From: Clostridium homopropionicum DSM 5847
GTDB taxonomy: Bacteria; Bacillota; Clostridia; Clostridiales; Clostridiaceae
Direction of reading: 5' to 3'
DNA: 64,000 nucleotides
NCBI RefSeq assembly: GCF_001263795.1
Contig: NZ_LHUR01000022.1
Span: 310,001 to 374,000 of the forward strand
The position numbers and the translations under genes are program-made. Positions 1-8,850 of the stretch are shown here, piece by piece; the stretch's first letter is position 1, and each line of letters begins with the position of its first letter. Under the pieces are notes generated by a model. It did not search any database, was not told the origin of the DNA, and saw nothing but the letters and a program-made list of their open reading frames with translations.

Positions 1-617
1 TTATTATTTATAACATACACTTTTGCCCCTAGCTTATTAAATCCTTCTACTGCTGCCTTATATGCTGCTCCGTTAGCACAATCAAGGGCTACCTTAATAC
101 CTTTTAAATCTACATCTATTGTAGATAAGGCATAGTCTATATAATCTTCTATAGCAAAGTTATTTATAATTTTTCTTCCTAAGTCTCCACCTGTTGGAGA
201 TGGAACTCCTACAAAATTACTCTCTATTATCCCTTGTATTTTATCTTCTATTTCGTCACTTAGTTTGTATCCATTTCCATTGAAAAACTTGATTCCGTTA
301 TATTCTACAGGATTATGAGAAGCTGAAATTACAACTCCTGCATCTGCTTTATACTTTCTTGTAAGATAGGCAATGGCAGGGGTAGGTACAACTCCTATAC
401 AGACAGCTTCAGCTCCCATAGATAATATACCTGAAACTAATGCTGCTTCAAGCATATCCCCTGAAATTCTTGTATCCATTCCAACTAATATTTTAGGCTT
501 ATGAGCTCCTTCTGTTAAAGCAAAGGCTCCAGCTCTTCCAAGCTTATATGCAAGTTCTGCAGTTAACTCTTCATTGGCAATTCCTCTTACTCCATCTGTT
601 CCAAACAATCTACTCAT
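1..617 (-). CDS. glmM: Phosphoglucosamine mutase GlmM, N-terminal part (3' end outside window)
   Basis: Converts glucosamine-6-phosphate to glucosamine-1-phosphate for UDP-GlcNAc and peptidoglycan synthesis in the cytosol. I read about 205 codons on the minus strand starting [12 protein letters not shown], followed by the catalytic serine loop with [10 protein letters not shown], which is diagnostic of the alpha-phosphohexomutase family. The ATG at 615-617 has a GAGAGGGAA ribosome site just upstream. The reading frame runs open off the left edge, so the sugar-binding and phosphate-binding C-terminal domains are not visible. In many Firmicutes glmM directly follows cdaA-cdaR; here those genes lie about 10 kb upstream on the same strand. 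Confidence 0.95.
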   Translation of the reverse strand, partial: MSRLFGTDGVRGIANEELTAELAYKLGRAGAFALTEGAHKPKILVGMDTRISGDMLEAALVSGILSMGAEAVCIGVVPTPAIAYLTRKYKADAGVVISASHNPVEYNGIKFFNGNGYKLSDEIEDKIQGIIESNFVGVPSPTGGDLGRKIINNFAIEDYIDYALSTIDVDLKGIKVALDCANGAAYKAAVEGFNKLGAKVYVINN

Positions 618-707
618 TTTGTTCCCTCTCTTTATATGTTTTATACACATTCCCTTTAATTATATTACATATTTTTTATTATAACAATATGAGTAAATTT
701 CCCCTGA

Positions 708-962
708 TTACAATATTATCTTCACTTTTGTCCCATCTGAAGCATTAACATTTACTATCTCCATACCTTTATACTTGCTTAGAACCTTTATAGCCTTATT
801 TAATTCCTCAAAATCTAGTGCTTCTATATACATTCTTTGTTCCTTTGGAATGTACTTATTCATTCCGTATTTTGCAGTTAACTTCAAAGCAAAGCCTAAC
901 ATCCACAAGGGCATGGGTATTATACATCTAAATTTTCCTGTAGTCTTAATATGCACTCTCAT
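708..962 (-). CDS. Small protein resembling the C-terminal domain of the upstream SHOCT-like protein
   Basis: 84 residues, function unknown. It has no signal peptide; a hydrophobic stretch IIPMPLWMLGFALKL is followed by a mixed alpha/beta part ending NVNASDGTKVKIIL. By eye this matches the second half of the protein encoded just upstream (IPxxL near the start, an xDxxxLxxAI helix, then a VNVxSxDGxxVxI strand), so the two look like paralogous domains, one free and one fused to a SHOCT-like helix. Only 9 bp separate the two genes and an AGGGTG ribosome site precedes the ATG. It is probably the last gene of a three-gene unit with the DUF2089 regulator. A remnant of a longer gene is possible. Confidence 0.75.
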   Translation of the reverse strand: MRVHIKTTGKFRCIIPMPLWMLGFALKLTAKYGMNKYIPKEQRMYIEALDFEELNKAIKVLSKYKGMEIVNVNASDGTKVKIIL

Positions 963-971
963 ATTTTCACC

Positions 972-1361
972 CTATTCAATTATTACTTCTACAATATCAC
1001 CATTAGCACTCTTAACATCAACTATCTTTCCGTTTATGTCATTATCAATAGCATCAGCTATGGCCTTCATATCAAAATTAAATCCATTTTCAGTGCCCAT
1101 AGCTATTCCTGGTATTTTACCACTAGCATTAAGCATAGCCTTAACAAACTTAATAGGAAGCTTTACATCCACATTATCCCCTTTAATTGATCTTACCTTA
1201 ACTTTTAACATTCTATCTTCATTATTACCTTTTGTTAAATCAAGAGTAGTAAGGATATCCTTCTCCTTTTCTTTAATTGCTGATATTAAATCAGTAGCCT
1301 TATCTGCATCAATTTTACCTTCTTCAACCATTTTTAATATTCTTGATATATCTTCTTTCAT
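972..1361 (-). CDS. SHOCT-like (YvlB-type) domain protein
   Basis: 129 residues. The N-terminus (ISRILKMVEEGKIDADKATDLISAI) is the short helical SHOCT-like motif found at the start of YvlB/LiaX-type proteins, where it is thought to mediate oligomerisation or partner binding. The remainder is a strand-rich domain with VDVKLPIKFV and a final IVDVKSANGDIVEVIIE, typical of clostridial relatives usually annotated as hypothetical. There is a strong TTTGGAGGT site before the ATG. It lies between the DUF2089 gene and the smaller paralogue. In Bacillus relatives such genes respond to cell-envelope stress; that role here is inference only. Confidence 0.75.
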   Translation of the reverse strand: MKEDISRILKMVEEGKIDADKATDLISAIKEKEKDILTTLDLTKGNNEDRMLKVKVRSIKGDNVDVKLPIKFVKAMLNASGKIPGIAMGTENGFNFDMKAIADAIDNDINGKIVDVKSANGDIVEVIIE

Positions 1362-1417
1362 TTTAAATTACCTCCAAATTATTTTTTTAATTACTAAATT
1401 AATTTCATAATAAGTAG

Positions 1418-1795
1418 TTATTCTGGAAGATCTCCATCCTTCAATGCCTTTAAAGCCTCTTCTGGAGAAATCTCTCCCTTTTCCAGCATATCTAATACCT
1501 CTTTATTTGTAACCTTAGGCTTTTTGTTTAAGGAATATCCTAAAGCTAAAATTACGTCATCAAGTTTAGCTCTTACAGTTGGATAGGATATGCCCATTTC
1601 TTTTTCCACATCCTTGATGTTTCCTCTAGACTTAATAAATACCTCTGCAAATTCAAGCTGTTCACTAGTTAAGTAGGCAAATTTTGATAGTTCAAACTCG
1701 TTTTCTATAATTGTTCCACACCTGTTGCATTTCAGTTTTGTCACTTTTAAATTGGAGCTGCATACTGGACATTTGCTTAAAACCTTGTATCCCAT
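1418..1795 (-). CDS. DUF2089 family zinc-ribbon DNA-binding protein
   Basis: 125 residues from the ATG at 1793-1795. An upstream GTG at 1816 is in frame, but its codons contain the AGAGGTG ribosome site, so the ATG is preferred. The N-terminus is a zinc ribbon (CPVCSSNLKVTKLKCNRCG, two CxxC pairs). A central helix-turn-helix-like region (SRGNIKDVEKEMGISYPTVRAKLDDVI) is typical of DUF2089. The C-terminus (VLDMLEKGEISPEEALKAL) is another SHOCT-like helix resembling the start of the next protein. Likely a transcription regulator of its own operon. It follows the MFS gene by 22 bp and may be cotranscribed with it. Confidence 0.85.
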   Translation of the reverse strand: MGYKVLSKCPVCSSNLKVTKLKCNRCGTIIENEFELSKFAYLTSEQLEFAEVFIKSRGNIKDVEKEMGISYPTVRAKLDDVILALGYSLNKKPKVTNKEVLDMLEKGEISPEEALKALKDGDLPE

Positions 1796-1817
1796 TTTTT
1801 CACCTCTTTTCCTCACC

Positions 1818-3116
1818 TTATATCTTTCTTATTTCTTTATTTAATCCCATTGCAAGAGTAATAAAAATCATTACTGCTCCTGATAATAAAGGTAGTATAT
1901 ACACAGGAATCCTTTCTAGCAATAAACCAGATAAGATTAATCCTAAAGGAAAAATACTTAATGATGAAGTTTCTAATAAAGCAAATATTCTTCCTCTAAT
2001 ACTGTCTGGTGTTTCTCTTTGAATAACCAACTGAATAGGAATATTTGCATATATAACAGATGCCCCTGATATAACTAAGCAAACCATGTAATAAACGAAA
2101 TAAATATTTTTATTGAAATTCATAAATATAGGCATAACAGGTAGCGACATCAAGGCAGTTGCAGTGCTAACTAATAATATACTCCCTATAAAGCTTTTAT
2201 ATTTTTTATCTTTTTCTTTAAAAATTGACATTACAATAGATCCTATCATCATTCCTAAAGGGAACATTGCCTCTAAGATTCCATACTTTTCAGGAATTAA
2301 TTTGATTACATTATTTATAATATAAGGAAAAGGCACTGTTACTCCAAAGGCTACAAAGAAATTTAAAAACAATGAGAACCCAAAAATTATAATCAATAGC
2401 TCTCTAGTTTTAAGAAACTTAAAAACTTCTTTAAATTCTTTTATAATTCCTATAGATAGTTTCTTCTCTTCTGCTTCCTTTTCTTCCTGCTTATCAGTAT
2501 TATTTAAATTAAAATCAATGAACATTTCTGAGATTCCAGATAACATAAAGGATGCAGCATTAATAATTAAAAATAATCTCATATCCACAAGAACAAATAT
2601 AATTCCACCTAAAAATGGTCCACATATTTGTGCCATGGCAGATACTGTCTGATTTAAAGAATTTGCTCTGTTTAAATTTTTATCATCTACAATATTAGGG
2701 ATAGATGCATTTATTGGTATATCAAAGAAGGTATTACAGGTATTTAATAAAAAGTTTGCTGCGTATATATATGATACTCTAAGTTCATCTGCAGTTGCTA
2801 GAGCTGCAAGTGCAAAAACTATTGTTCCACTAAGTATATCTGATAACACCACTATCTTCTTTCTATCAACCTTATCTGAAATTACTCCTGCCAATGGTCC
2901 AAATAGTATTCTAGGAAGCATTCCAAAAACAAGAGTTATAGAAAAAGCAGCTGAAGAACCTGTTTTTTGCAATACATATAAGCCAATAGCAAAGTTATAT
3001 ATTTGACTTCCAAATAAAGATACTAATCTTCCCAGCAATAATAAAACTATATTAGAAGTTACTCTAGCACTATCAATTACTTCTAGCTTTGTTTCTATGT
3101 CTTTATTAAATTCCAA
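1818..3116 (-). CDS. MFS transporter (EntS/MFS_3-like exporter)
   Basis: 432-residue integral membrane protein with about 12 hydrophobic segments. The region FGPLAGVISDKVDRKKIVVLSD carries the major-facilitator loop 2-3 motif (G-x3-D-x2-x-R-K/R), and the family resemblance is to MFS_3 exporters related to enterobactin exporter EntS and macrolide efflux proteins. The central cytoplasmic loop is charged (NNTDKQEEKEAEEKK), as expected between helices 6 and 7. Substrate unknown. It is first in a minus-strand run with the DUF2089 gene; the 257 bp upstream of it contain no gene. Confidence 0.85.
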   Translation of the reverse strand: MEFNKDIETKLEVIDSARVTSNIVLLLLGRLVSLFGSQIYNFAIGLYVLQKTGSSAAFSITLVFGMLPRILFGPLAGVISDKVDRKKIVVLSDILSGTIVFALAALATADELRVSYIYAANFLLNTCNTFFDIPINASIPNIVDDKNLNRANSLNQTVSAMAQICGPFLGGIIFVLVDMRLFLIINAASFMLSGISEMFIDFNLNNTDKQEEKEAEEKKLSIGIIKEFKEVFKFLKTRELLIIIFGFSLFLNFFVAFGVTVPFPYIINNVIKLIPEKYGILEAMFPLGMMIGSIVMSIFKEKDKKYKSFIGSILLVSTATALMSLPVMPIFMNFNKNIYFVYYMVCLVISGASVIYANIPIQLVIQRETPDSIRGRIFALLETSSLSIFPLGLILSGLLLERIPVYILPLLSGAVMIFITLAMGLNKEIRKI

Positions 3117-3322
3117 ATCCTCGTCCTCCTACAACATGTTAAAATATGCTTTGTTTACATATTTATCTAACTAACTACAATATCATTATAGTATACTCAA
3201 TTAATAAAATCAATATATAAATTAAAATAATTAATTTTATTTTTGATTAAATTAATTATTTTAATTTATTACTTTAAATTTCTTAATGTGAAATATTAAT
3301 TTTTATATTCTGCTAAATATTT

Positions 3323-3367
3323 AAAGGATATATAGTTCTAATTTATACTTAGAATTACATATCCTTT
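3323..3367 (-). terminator. Hairpin downstream of the isoaspartyl dipeptidase gene
   Basis: Inverted repeat with a 9 bp outer stem (AAAGGATAT/ATATCCTTT) and a 6 bp inner stem (TTCTAA/TTAGAA) around a 7-base loop, starting about 6 bp after the stop codon at 3374. The trailing U-tract is short, so termination efficiency is uncertain. The rest of 3117-3322 is very AT-rich and shows nothing else I can name. Confidence 0.6.
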
Positions 3368-3373
3368 TCCATA

Positions 3374-4507
3374 TTAAATTGCTATGTTACCCATAGCTAT
3401 CACATTTGTAATCTCCAGAGTCTCTTTATCTAAAATAACTATATCTCCATCCTTGCCTTCCTCTATTCTTCCTTTTCCCTTTAATTTTAAACTAGAGGCT
3501 GGATTTGAGGTTATTACTTTAATTGCAGTTTCTATATCAATATTTTCTTCTAATATGGCATCCTTAACTTCTTTAAATAAAGAACTTATGCTGCCCACAC
3601 CATTTCCAATAAATTCTCCCAACTCATTAAACATAGGGAGGCTTCCTTGAGCATCTGAGGAAAAACTTATATTTTCTATAGGAACATTACTTTGTAAAAG
3701 TCTTTTTAAGCCTCTGCTGCACTTTACTTCCCCTTCCATTAGGAATTTTGTGGTTGTGCTTGTGGTTAAATCTATTCTTCCTCCAGATCTTGCGTACTCT
3801 ATTCCCTCTTTGAAAAGCTCCTCATTTCTATTTATATGGGTCGGTATAAATTGAGTTATAGGTATCTCTGTTTCACTTACTGTTCTCTTTAAATGGTCTA
3901 ATTTTTCTTTTCCATCTCCTAAATGGATATTTATAATTCCAGCTTTATTAGAAAGAACTCCTGCCCTTCTTGCCTCTGAAGCTAATTCTATTAGCTTTTC
4001 AATTGGTGGTTGAGAACCTCTATGGTCTGATAATGCAACTTCTCCTACACCTATTATTTTATCAATTAGCATTATATCCTCTTCTATACTGTTCATTAAT
4101 GCCTTTGGAGGTATTTTATAGGAACCTGTGTAAATGTAAGTGCTTATTCCTTCTTCCTCTAGAGCCTTTGCTTTGGCTAAGAGCCCCTTCATATCCCTTG
4201 TAATCCCGTCAGTTCCAAGGCATCCTACAACAGTCGTAACCCCAGACCTGACTATTTCTTTATAAGAGATTTCTGGTGTCCTAGTTTTAAAGCCTCCTTC
4301 TCCCCCTCCCCCTAAAATATGAACATGTGAATCTATAAAACCTGGAAATACCAATTTATTAGCTGCATCAATTATTTTAATGGGTAATTCTTTTTGAAGC
4401 TGTATTTTATCCCCAATATATTCTATTTTATTTCCACATATGAACAAATCCTTTTCACCCAAATATTCAGGAGAATAAACCTCTCCATTTTTAATCAATA
4501 TCATCAT
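3374..4507 (-). CDS. iadA: Beta-aspartyl (isoaspartyl) dipeptidase
   Basis: About 377 residues. Amidohydrolase-family metallopeptidase that cleaves isoaspartyl dipeptides arising from damaged proteins. Visible family motifs are the metal-binding PGFIDSHVHILGGGGEGGF, the IadA-type GTDGITRDMKGLLAKAKALEEEGI segment, GEVALSDHRGSQP, the metal-ligand histidine in INIHLGDGK, and SSDAQGSLP with the catalytic aspartate. I chose the ATG at 4507, eight bases after an AGAGGT ribosome site; the reading frame extends 15 codons further upstream with no ribosome site. It is divergent from the plus-strand oxidoreductase next to it. Confidence 0.9.
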   Translation of the reverse strand: MMILIKNGEVYSPEYLGEKDLFICGNKIEYIGDKIQLQKELPIKIIDAANKLVFPGFIDSHVHILGGGGEGGFKTRTPEISYKEIVRSGVTTVVGCLGTDGITRDMKGLLAKAKALEEEGISTYIYTGSYKIPPKALMNSIEEDIMLIDKIIGVGEVALSDHRGSQPPIEKLIELASEARRAGVLSNKAGIINIHLGDGKEKLDHLKRTVSETEIPITQFIPTHINRNEELFKEGIEYARSGGRIDLTTSTTTKFLMEGEVKCSRGLKRLLQSNVPIENISFSSDAQGSLPMFNELGEFIGNGVGSISSLFKEVKDAILEENIDIETAIKVITSNPASSLKLKGKGRIEEGKDGDIVILDKETLEITNVIAMGNIAI

Positions 4508-4613
4508 AAAAATATACCTCTTTAATAATAAAATTAATCTGTTCATTAACATTTTACATTATTTATTGTGTACAGTGAAATAATAAATTTATTACATACA
4601 GGAGGTGTTTATT

Positions 4614-5279
4614 TTGAAAAAGCTATTGTATATTACGGTTAATCCAAAACCTGAACAAATGTCCACAAGCAAGACCGTCGGAAGGCAATTTGTTAATAGA
4701 TTCTTAGAGGAAGATAAAGAATATGTTATGGAAGAGTTGGATTTATATAAAGAGGATATACCTGAAGTTAACCATATATTATTTTCAGGCAGAGCAGAAA
4801 CTGTTTCTGGTGATGCCTATAATGCTTTATCTGAGCAAGATAAAAAGCAAGTTGACAGAATTAATGCCCTATGCGATCAATTTATAGCTGCAGATACTTA
4901 TGTAATAGCGGCTCCTATGTGGAGTGTCAGCTTTCCTTCAAGACTTAAAAGATATTTTGATTGCATCATACTTAACAACAAGGTAATCAAGATTTCCCCC
5001 GAAGATGTTCAGGGACTACTGGATGACAAGGAAAGAAGCATGGTATATATTCAATCCTCAGGAGGAGTGTACCCAAAGATATTCAACAGTAAAATTAATC
5101 ATGGAGTAGAGTACGTTGAAGATATATTTAAGTTTCTAGGAATACGGAAATTTAAAAAGATTCTTGTGGAAGGTGTAGATATTCCTTCCGTTGGGAGAGA
5201 AGCAGCAATCTCTAACGCTTTTGCAGATGTTGATGCTGTTGTGGATGCCCTTACTACAGATAAATTAATTCAAATATAA
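4614..5279 (+). CDS. Flavodoxin-fold NAD(P)H oxidoreductase, FMN-dependent azoreductase family
   Basis: About 221 residues starting MKKLLYITVNPKP. AzoR-like flavoprotein: N-terminal beta strand and phosphate loop (NPKPEQMSTSKTVGRQF) for FMN, then APMWSVSFPSRLKRYFDCI, the family's APMWNFxxPxxLKxYID-type motif, and IQSSGGVY around the flavin. Such enzymes reduce quinones, azo dyes or nitro compounds; the natural substrate is unknown. I prefer the TTG at 4614, eight bases after GGAGG at 4601-4605, because the upstream GTG at 4605 lies inside the ribosome site. It stands alone on the plus strand between convergent and divergent minus-strand genes. Confidence 0.85.
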   Translation: MKKLLYITVNPKPEQMSTSKTVGRQFVNRFLEEDKEYVMEELDLYKEDIPEVNHILFSGRAETVSGDAYNALSEQDKKQVDRINALCDQFIAADTYVIAAPMWSVSFPSRLKRYFDCIILNNKVIKISPEDVQGLLDDKERSMVYIQSSGGVYPKIFNSKINHGVEYVEDIFKFLGIRKFKKILVEGVDIPSVGREAAISNAFADVDAVVDALTTDKLIQI

Positions 5280-5286
5280 ATTGTAA

Positions 5287-5323
5287 AGAACATATAGAGT
5301 ATAGAATCATGTCTATATGTTCT
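5287..5323. terminator. Hairpin between convergent genes (azoreductase-like and oxidoreductase gamma)
   Basis: Perfect 12 bp inverted repeat AGAACATATAGA/TCTATATGTTCT with a 13-base loop, 7 bp after the plus-strand stop and 10 bp after the minus-strand stop. The position suggests a bidirectional terminator, though neither side has a long T-run. Confidence 0.6.
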
Positions 5324-5333
5324 TCTACTAAAA

Positions 5334-5864
5334 TTATTTTACACAGTCCATTCCTTTTTCAATGGCCTTTTTATTCATTTCATAAAACTCTTCTCTTCCA
5401 TGTTCTTTTAGTGCTTTAAGTAAAGCTTCCTCTGATACTACTTCAGTCCTTTTTACTAGAGCTCCTAAAAGTACCATGTTTGCAATAGTCTTCTTTCCTA
5501 TCTCCTCTGCTTCCTTTTGTGCTGGAATAGCTATTACCTCTATATCACTTCTAACAGGAAACCTATCTACAAGATTACTGTCCATGATAAGCAGTCCCCC
5601 AGGTCTTACCATTGGCTCAAACTTATCTAGGGATGGTCTATTCATAACTAAAACTGTACTTGGTTCTGTAACTATAGGTGAACCAACAGCTTCTTCAGAT
5701 ATTGTAACTGCGCAGTTACAAGTACCCCCTCTCATTTCAGGTCCATATGATGGAAGCCAAGATACATTTAAATCGGTCTCCATAGCTGCATGGGCTAAAA
5801 ACTTACCCATAGATAATATTCCTTGTCCTCCAAAACCTGCAAAGATTATTTCTTGAAATACCAT
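5334..5864 (-). CDS. 2-oxoacid:ferredoxin oxidoreductase, gamma subunit
   Basis: 176 residues. Gamma subunit of the ferredoxin-dependent 2-oxoacid oxidoreductases (VOR/KOR type), with the GFGGQGILSMGK loop near the N-terminus and SYGPEMRGGTCNC in the middle, both hallmarks of this subunit. It forms the complex with the alpha, beta and ferredoxin-like subunits encoded directly upstream and is the last gene of that operon, one base after the beta stop codon. It helps convert a 2-oxoacid plus CoA to acyl-CoA, CO2 and reduced ferredoxin. Confidence 0.92.
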   Translation of the reverse strand: MVFQEIIFAGFGGQGILSMGKFLAHAAMETDLNVSWLPSYGPEMRGGTCNCAVTISEEAVGSPIVTEPSTVLVMNRPSLDKFEPMVRPGGLLIMDSNLVDRFPVRSDIEVIAIPAQKEAEEIGKKTIANMVLLGALVKRTEVVSEEALLKALKEHGREEFYEMNKKAIEKGMDCVK

Positions 5865-5865
5865 A

Positions 5866-6615
5866 CTACTCCACCTCCTCAGTTATATCCTTTTTAACTC
5901 CAAGGGTGTAATAAGGCATCATATTTACCCTAAGCCACTTGAGGGCTTCATTTGGGGACAGTCCCCAATTTGTGGGGCAAGTGGACAGTACTTCCACTAT
6001 AGAAAAACCTTTTCCCTCTATTTGATTTTTGAAGGCTTTCTTAATAGCATTCTTAGCCTTCATTATATTTTTTACATTATCTACTGATACACGTTCCACA
6101 TAGCATACTCCATCTAGAGTAGCTATCATCTCAGAAACTCTTATTGGATAGCCTGCAATTGATGTATCTCTTCCATAAGGTGATGTTTCAGTTACTTGAC
6201 CTGGAAGAGTTGTAGGTGCCATTTGTCCCCCTGTCATACCATAAATGCAGTTATTTACGAATATTGAGGTAAGCTTTTCTCCTCTGGTAGCAGCATGGAT
6301 TATTTCTGATGTTCCAATAGCTGCTAAATCTCCATCTCCCTGATAAGTAAATACTACAGAGTCTGGTACAGCTCTCTTAATACCTGTTGCAACGGCTGGA
6401 GCCCTTCCATGAGCAGCTTGAAACATATCGCATGCAAAGTAATCATATGCTAATACAGAACACCCTACAGGAGCTACCCCGATGGTTTTATCTAATATTC
6501 CTAAGTCATCAATAGCTTCTGCAACTAATCTATGAATGATTCCATGAGTACAACCTGGGCAATAATGAGTTGGTACATCTAATAAAGCTTCTGGTCTTTT
6601 AAATATAACAGTCAT
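5866..6615 (-). CDS. 2-oxoacid:ferredoxin oxidoreductase, beta (TPP-binding) subunit
   Basis: 249 residues. The thiamine-pyrophosphate motif is seen as [11 protein letters not shown], ending about 30 residues later at [11 protein letters not shown]. An N-terminal [14 protein letters not shown] motif (CxxC) is typical of VOR/KOR beta subunits. It carries the catalytic thiamine site. Its ATG overlaps the alpha-subunit stop codon (TAATG), so translation is probably coupled. Substrate (branched-chain 2-oxoacids or 2-oxoglutarate) cannot be settled by reading; the alpha subunit resembles proteins annotated VorB. Confidence 0.92.
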   Translation of the reverse strand: MTVIFKRPEALLDVPTHYCPGCTHGIIHRLVAEAIDDLGILDKTIGVAPVGCSVLAYDYFACDMFQAAHGRAPAVATGIKRAVPDSVVFTYQGDGDLAAIGTSEIIHAATRGEKLTSIFVNNCIYGMTGGQMAPTTLPGQVTETSPYGRDTSIAGYPIRVSEMIATLDGVCYVERVSVDNVKNIMKAKNAIKKAFKNQIEGKGFSIVEVLSTCPTNWGLSPNEALKWLRVNMMPYYTLGVKKDITEEVE

Positions 6616-7688
6616 TATTTTTCACCCCCAAGAATTTCTCTAACCTTTTGTAAAATGTCTTCCTTATGAGGTACCATTCCTCCAGTTCTTCCATAAAAGG
6701 CAACCGGTTTCATTCCTTCCACAGAAAGTCTTACATCCTCTACCATTTGACCACAACTCATTTCTACTGTTAAATATCCCTGTTTAGTTTTACTTAATGT
6801 ATTCTGGAAGCTTTCCTTTGGAAATGGCCAAAGGGTTATTGGTCTTATAAGCCCCAGCTTAATACCCTCTTCTTCAGCCTCTTTAATTACATTCTTGCAT
6901 ACTCTAGCTGTAGTTCCATATGCCACAATAATTAAGTCATTCTCTCTTTCACATTTATACTCTTCGTACTTAACTTCTTTTTTTTCTAATTCTCTATATT
7001 TTTCTTGAAGCTTTAAGTTATGCTTCTCCAATTCTTCTGGTTTTAGGAATAGTGTATTGATTATATTGTGCTTTTTTCTGCCATTAAGCCCTGCAGCCTT
7101 CCACTGTTTTTTACTAGGAAGTTCCCTTTCTGTTCTTTCTTTAAACTCTACAGGCTCCATCATTTGTCCAAGCATCCCATCTCCCATAATCATACATGGA
7201 GTTCTATATATATCCGCTACATCAAAGGCATCTCCAATTAAATCTACCATTTCTTGAATAGATGCTGGTGCATATACCGGCATTCTATAATCTCCATGGC
7301 CTCCTCCTTTAGTCGCTTGGAAGTAATCAGATTGGGCAGGCTGAATTCCTCCAAGGCCTGGCCCCCCTCTTACTATGTTTATGATAACACAAGGTAGTTC
7401 TGCAGCTGCAATATAGGAAATACCTTCCGCTTTTAAACTAATTCCTGGACTTGAAGATGAAGTCATACATCTGGTTCCAGTTCCTGAACAGCCATACACC
7501 ATATTTATAGCAGCAACTTCACTTTCAGCTTGTAAAAATGTTCTTCCAACCTGAGGCATCCTTTTTGATAAATATGCTGCTACTTCTGTCTGAGGCGTTA
7601 TGGGATAACCGAAAAAACATTGGCAGCCTGCTTTAATTGCAGCTTCACCAATCGCTTCATTTCCTTTCATTAAAATCCTTCTATTCAT
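6615..7688 (-). CDS. 2-oxoacid:ferredoxin oxidoreductase, alpha subunit (VOR-like)
   Basis: 357 residues starting [14 protein letters not shown], eight or fewer bases after AGGGGAA; an in-frame TTG seven codons upstream lies over the ribosome site and is rejected. Key segments are [25 protein letters not shown]-type catalytic region ([14 protein letters not shown]), [16 protein letters not shown] and the [18 protein letters not shown] stretch characteristic of the 3-methyl-2-oxobutanoate (VOR) and 2-oxoglutarate (KOR) branch. The C-terminal third is the transketolase-C-like domain. It sits between the ferredoxin-like and beta subunits. Confidence 0.92.
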   Translation of the reverse strand: MNRRILMKGNEAIGEAAIKAGCQCFFGYPITPQTEVAAYLSKRMPQVGRTFLQAESEVAAINMVYGCSGTGTRCMTSSSSPGISLKAEGISYIAAAELPCVIINIVRGGPGLGGIQPAQSDYFQATKGGGHGDYRMPVYAPASIQEMVDLIGDAFDVADIYRTPCMIMGDGMLGQMMEPVEFKERTERELPSKKQWKAAGLNGRKKHNIINTLFLKPEELEKHNLKLQEKYRELEKKEVKYEEYKCERENDLIIVAYGTTARVCKNVIKEAEEEGIKLGLIRPITLWPFPKESFQNTLSKTKQGYLTVEMSCGQMVEDVRLSVEGMKPVAFYGRTGGMVPHKEDILQKVREILGGEK

Positions 7689-7698
7689 AAGTATTCCC

Positions 7699-7908
7699 CT
7701 ACCTTTCAACAGTTATAGCACAGTCTGGACATATCTTAGCACAGGATGCACATCCTATGCACATACTTTTTTTATCCTCTTCAATAGTGGCTGGATGGTA
7801 TCCATTTAAATTCAATTTATCTCCAAAAGATATTATCCTCATAGGACATATTTCTAAACAAAGACCACACCCTTTACACCTTTCTTCTTGAAACGTTACC
7901 TTTGGCAT
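7699..7908 (-). CDS. 2x[4Fe-4S] ferredoxin-type delta subunit of the 2-oxoacid oxidoreductase
   Basis: 69 residues with two complete CxxCxxCxxxCP clusters (Cys 11/14/17/21 and 50/53/56/60), spaced by a linker longer than in free clostridial ferredoxins, as is usual for the delta subunit. It passes electrons from the thiamine site to external ferredoxin. It is the first structural gene of the operon, 35 bp after the MinD-like ATPase gene. Confidence 0.93.
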   Translation of the reverse strand: MPKVTFQEERCKGCGLCLEICPMRIISFGDKLNLNGYHPATIEEDKKSMCIGCASCAKICPDCAITVER

Positions 7909-7943
7909 AGAAATCCCCCCAATTCAGTTATAAATTTGTTACC

Positions 7944-8609
7944 TTATTGCTCCCACGGTTTCTTCATATAAATATTGATTGTAAATAATTCACCTTCTAC
8001 TTTGCCCCTAACTCCATCTTGTAAATCTTTTGTGATAACTGTGTATCTATATGGAATATTTAATTGTTTTGATAATTCACTGACTATTTTATCCCCATCC
8101 AAAACATCTTGTACATTTGTTTCAGTGCTTAAATTAGTATTCGATATTAAATGGGTAATCTTAAGTCTTGAAGCTTTTTCAATGTTTATCATATATTCTT
8201 CTGTGCTTAAAAAGTCTTCTGTCATTGGGCGATTATTGTTTATAACAAAATACATATCATAAGGCTCTTCTTGAAAATATTTATTGTATTGTCCAAGAGC
8301 TACAGCCCCTACATCGTCCCCTCCAACATCGATAACTACTTCATAGGATTTATCATTAAATGCTGAAAGAACCTCCGGCGGAAGCACCATAAGCTCTGCA
8401 TTTGAAAATTTAGGATTTGAACTTATTACTTTTATCCCTTCCTTCTCTAGATAGTCTTTTATGTCTCTTACACAAAAATATGGATTTACAATATCCATAT
8501 CAACAATTGCAACCTTACTACCACTTTTAGCAAGATTTATGGCATAATTCACTGCAATTTCTGTTTTTCCACTTCCAAAATGTCCTGTAAACACTCTTAT
8601 CCTACTCAT
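7944..8609 (-). CDS. MinD/ParA-like P-loop ATPase adjacent to the 2-oxoacid oxidoreductase
   Basis: 221 residues from the ATG at 8609 (GGTGG ribosome site; a start six codons earlier lacks one). N-terminal Walker A is GHFGSGKTE, followed by VAIVDMDIVNPYF (Walker A' region) and VVIDVGGDDVG at the Walker B position. This is a SIMIBI-class P-loop NTPase, but not a chromosome-partitioning ParA in this context. It heads the oxidoreductase operon, so a role in cofactor loading or assembly of that complex is a reasonable guess; no direct evidence in the sequence. A family-level annotation as ATP-binding protein is as far as I would go. Confidence 0.85.
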   Translation of the reverse strand: MSRIRVFTGHFGSGKTEIAVNYAINLAKSGSKVAIVDMDIVNPYFCVRDIKDYLEKEGIKVISSNPKFSNAELMVLPPEVLSAFNDKSYEVVIDVGGDDVGAVALGQYNKYFQEEPYDMYFVINNNRPMTEDFLSTEEYMINIEKASRLKITHLISNTNLSTETNVQDVLDGDKIVSELSKQLNIPYRYTVITKDLQDGVRGKVEGELFTINIYMKKPWEQ

Positions 8610-8672
8610 ATTTCCACCTGATTTCATAGCATTAAAGATTGTATAATATTGTCAGTGTAATCGTTTAAATAT

Positions 8673-8701
8673 ATTATAACGCAAAACTAATTATTAATCA
8701 A
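8673..8701 (-). promoter_or_regulatory. Sigma-A promoter for the ATPase/2-oxoacid oxidoreductase operon
   Basis: On the minus strand TTGATT (8696-8701), a 17-base spacer and TATAAT (8673-8678), 64 bp before the ATPase start. Confidence 0.65.
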
Positions 8702-8790
8702 AATTAATTATACTTTAAAATATGCAATTGCAAGTAAAATTTCTCCAATTTATAAATTGTATTTTATTCATTCAATATTTAGTAAATATA

Positions 8791-8832
8791 ATAACCTAAC
8801 GTATTTTAATTTTTTTAAATACATTAGGTTAT
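8791..8832 (-). terminator. Hairpin after the FAD-dependent oxidoreductase gene
   Basis: 16 bp inverted repeat with one mismatch (ATAACCTAACGTATTT / AAATACATTAGGTTAT) and a 10-base T-rich loop, 18 bp downstream of the stop at 8851. No strong U-tract follows, so it is called from stem quality and position. Confidence 0.6.
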
Positions 8833-8850
8833 ACATAACTAATTAACGCT

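Noticed and set aside
708-1361. The two small genes as one frameshifted gene
   Set aside because: Each has its own stop, ribosome site and start, and the second resembles the C-terminal half of the first, so they are paralogous domains and not two pieces of one protein.
775-1410. 211-codon open frame on the plus strand
   Set aside because: It runs antisense over two minus-strand genes with good ribosome sites and domain matches; its translation is a Ser/Ile/Leu-rich shadow with no motif and no ribosome site.
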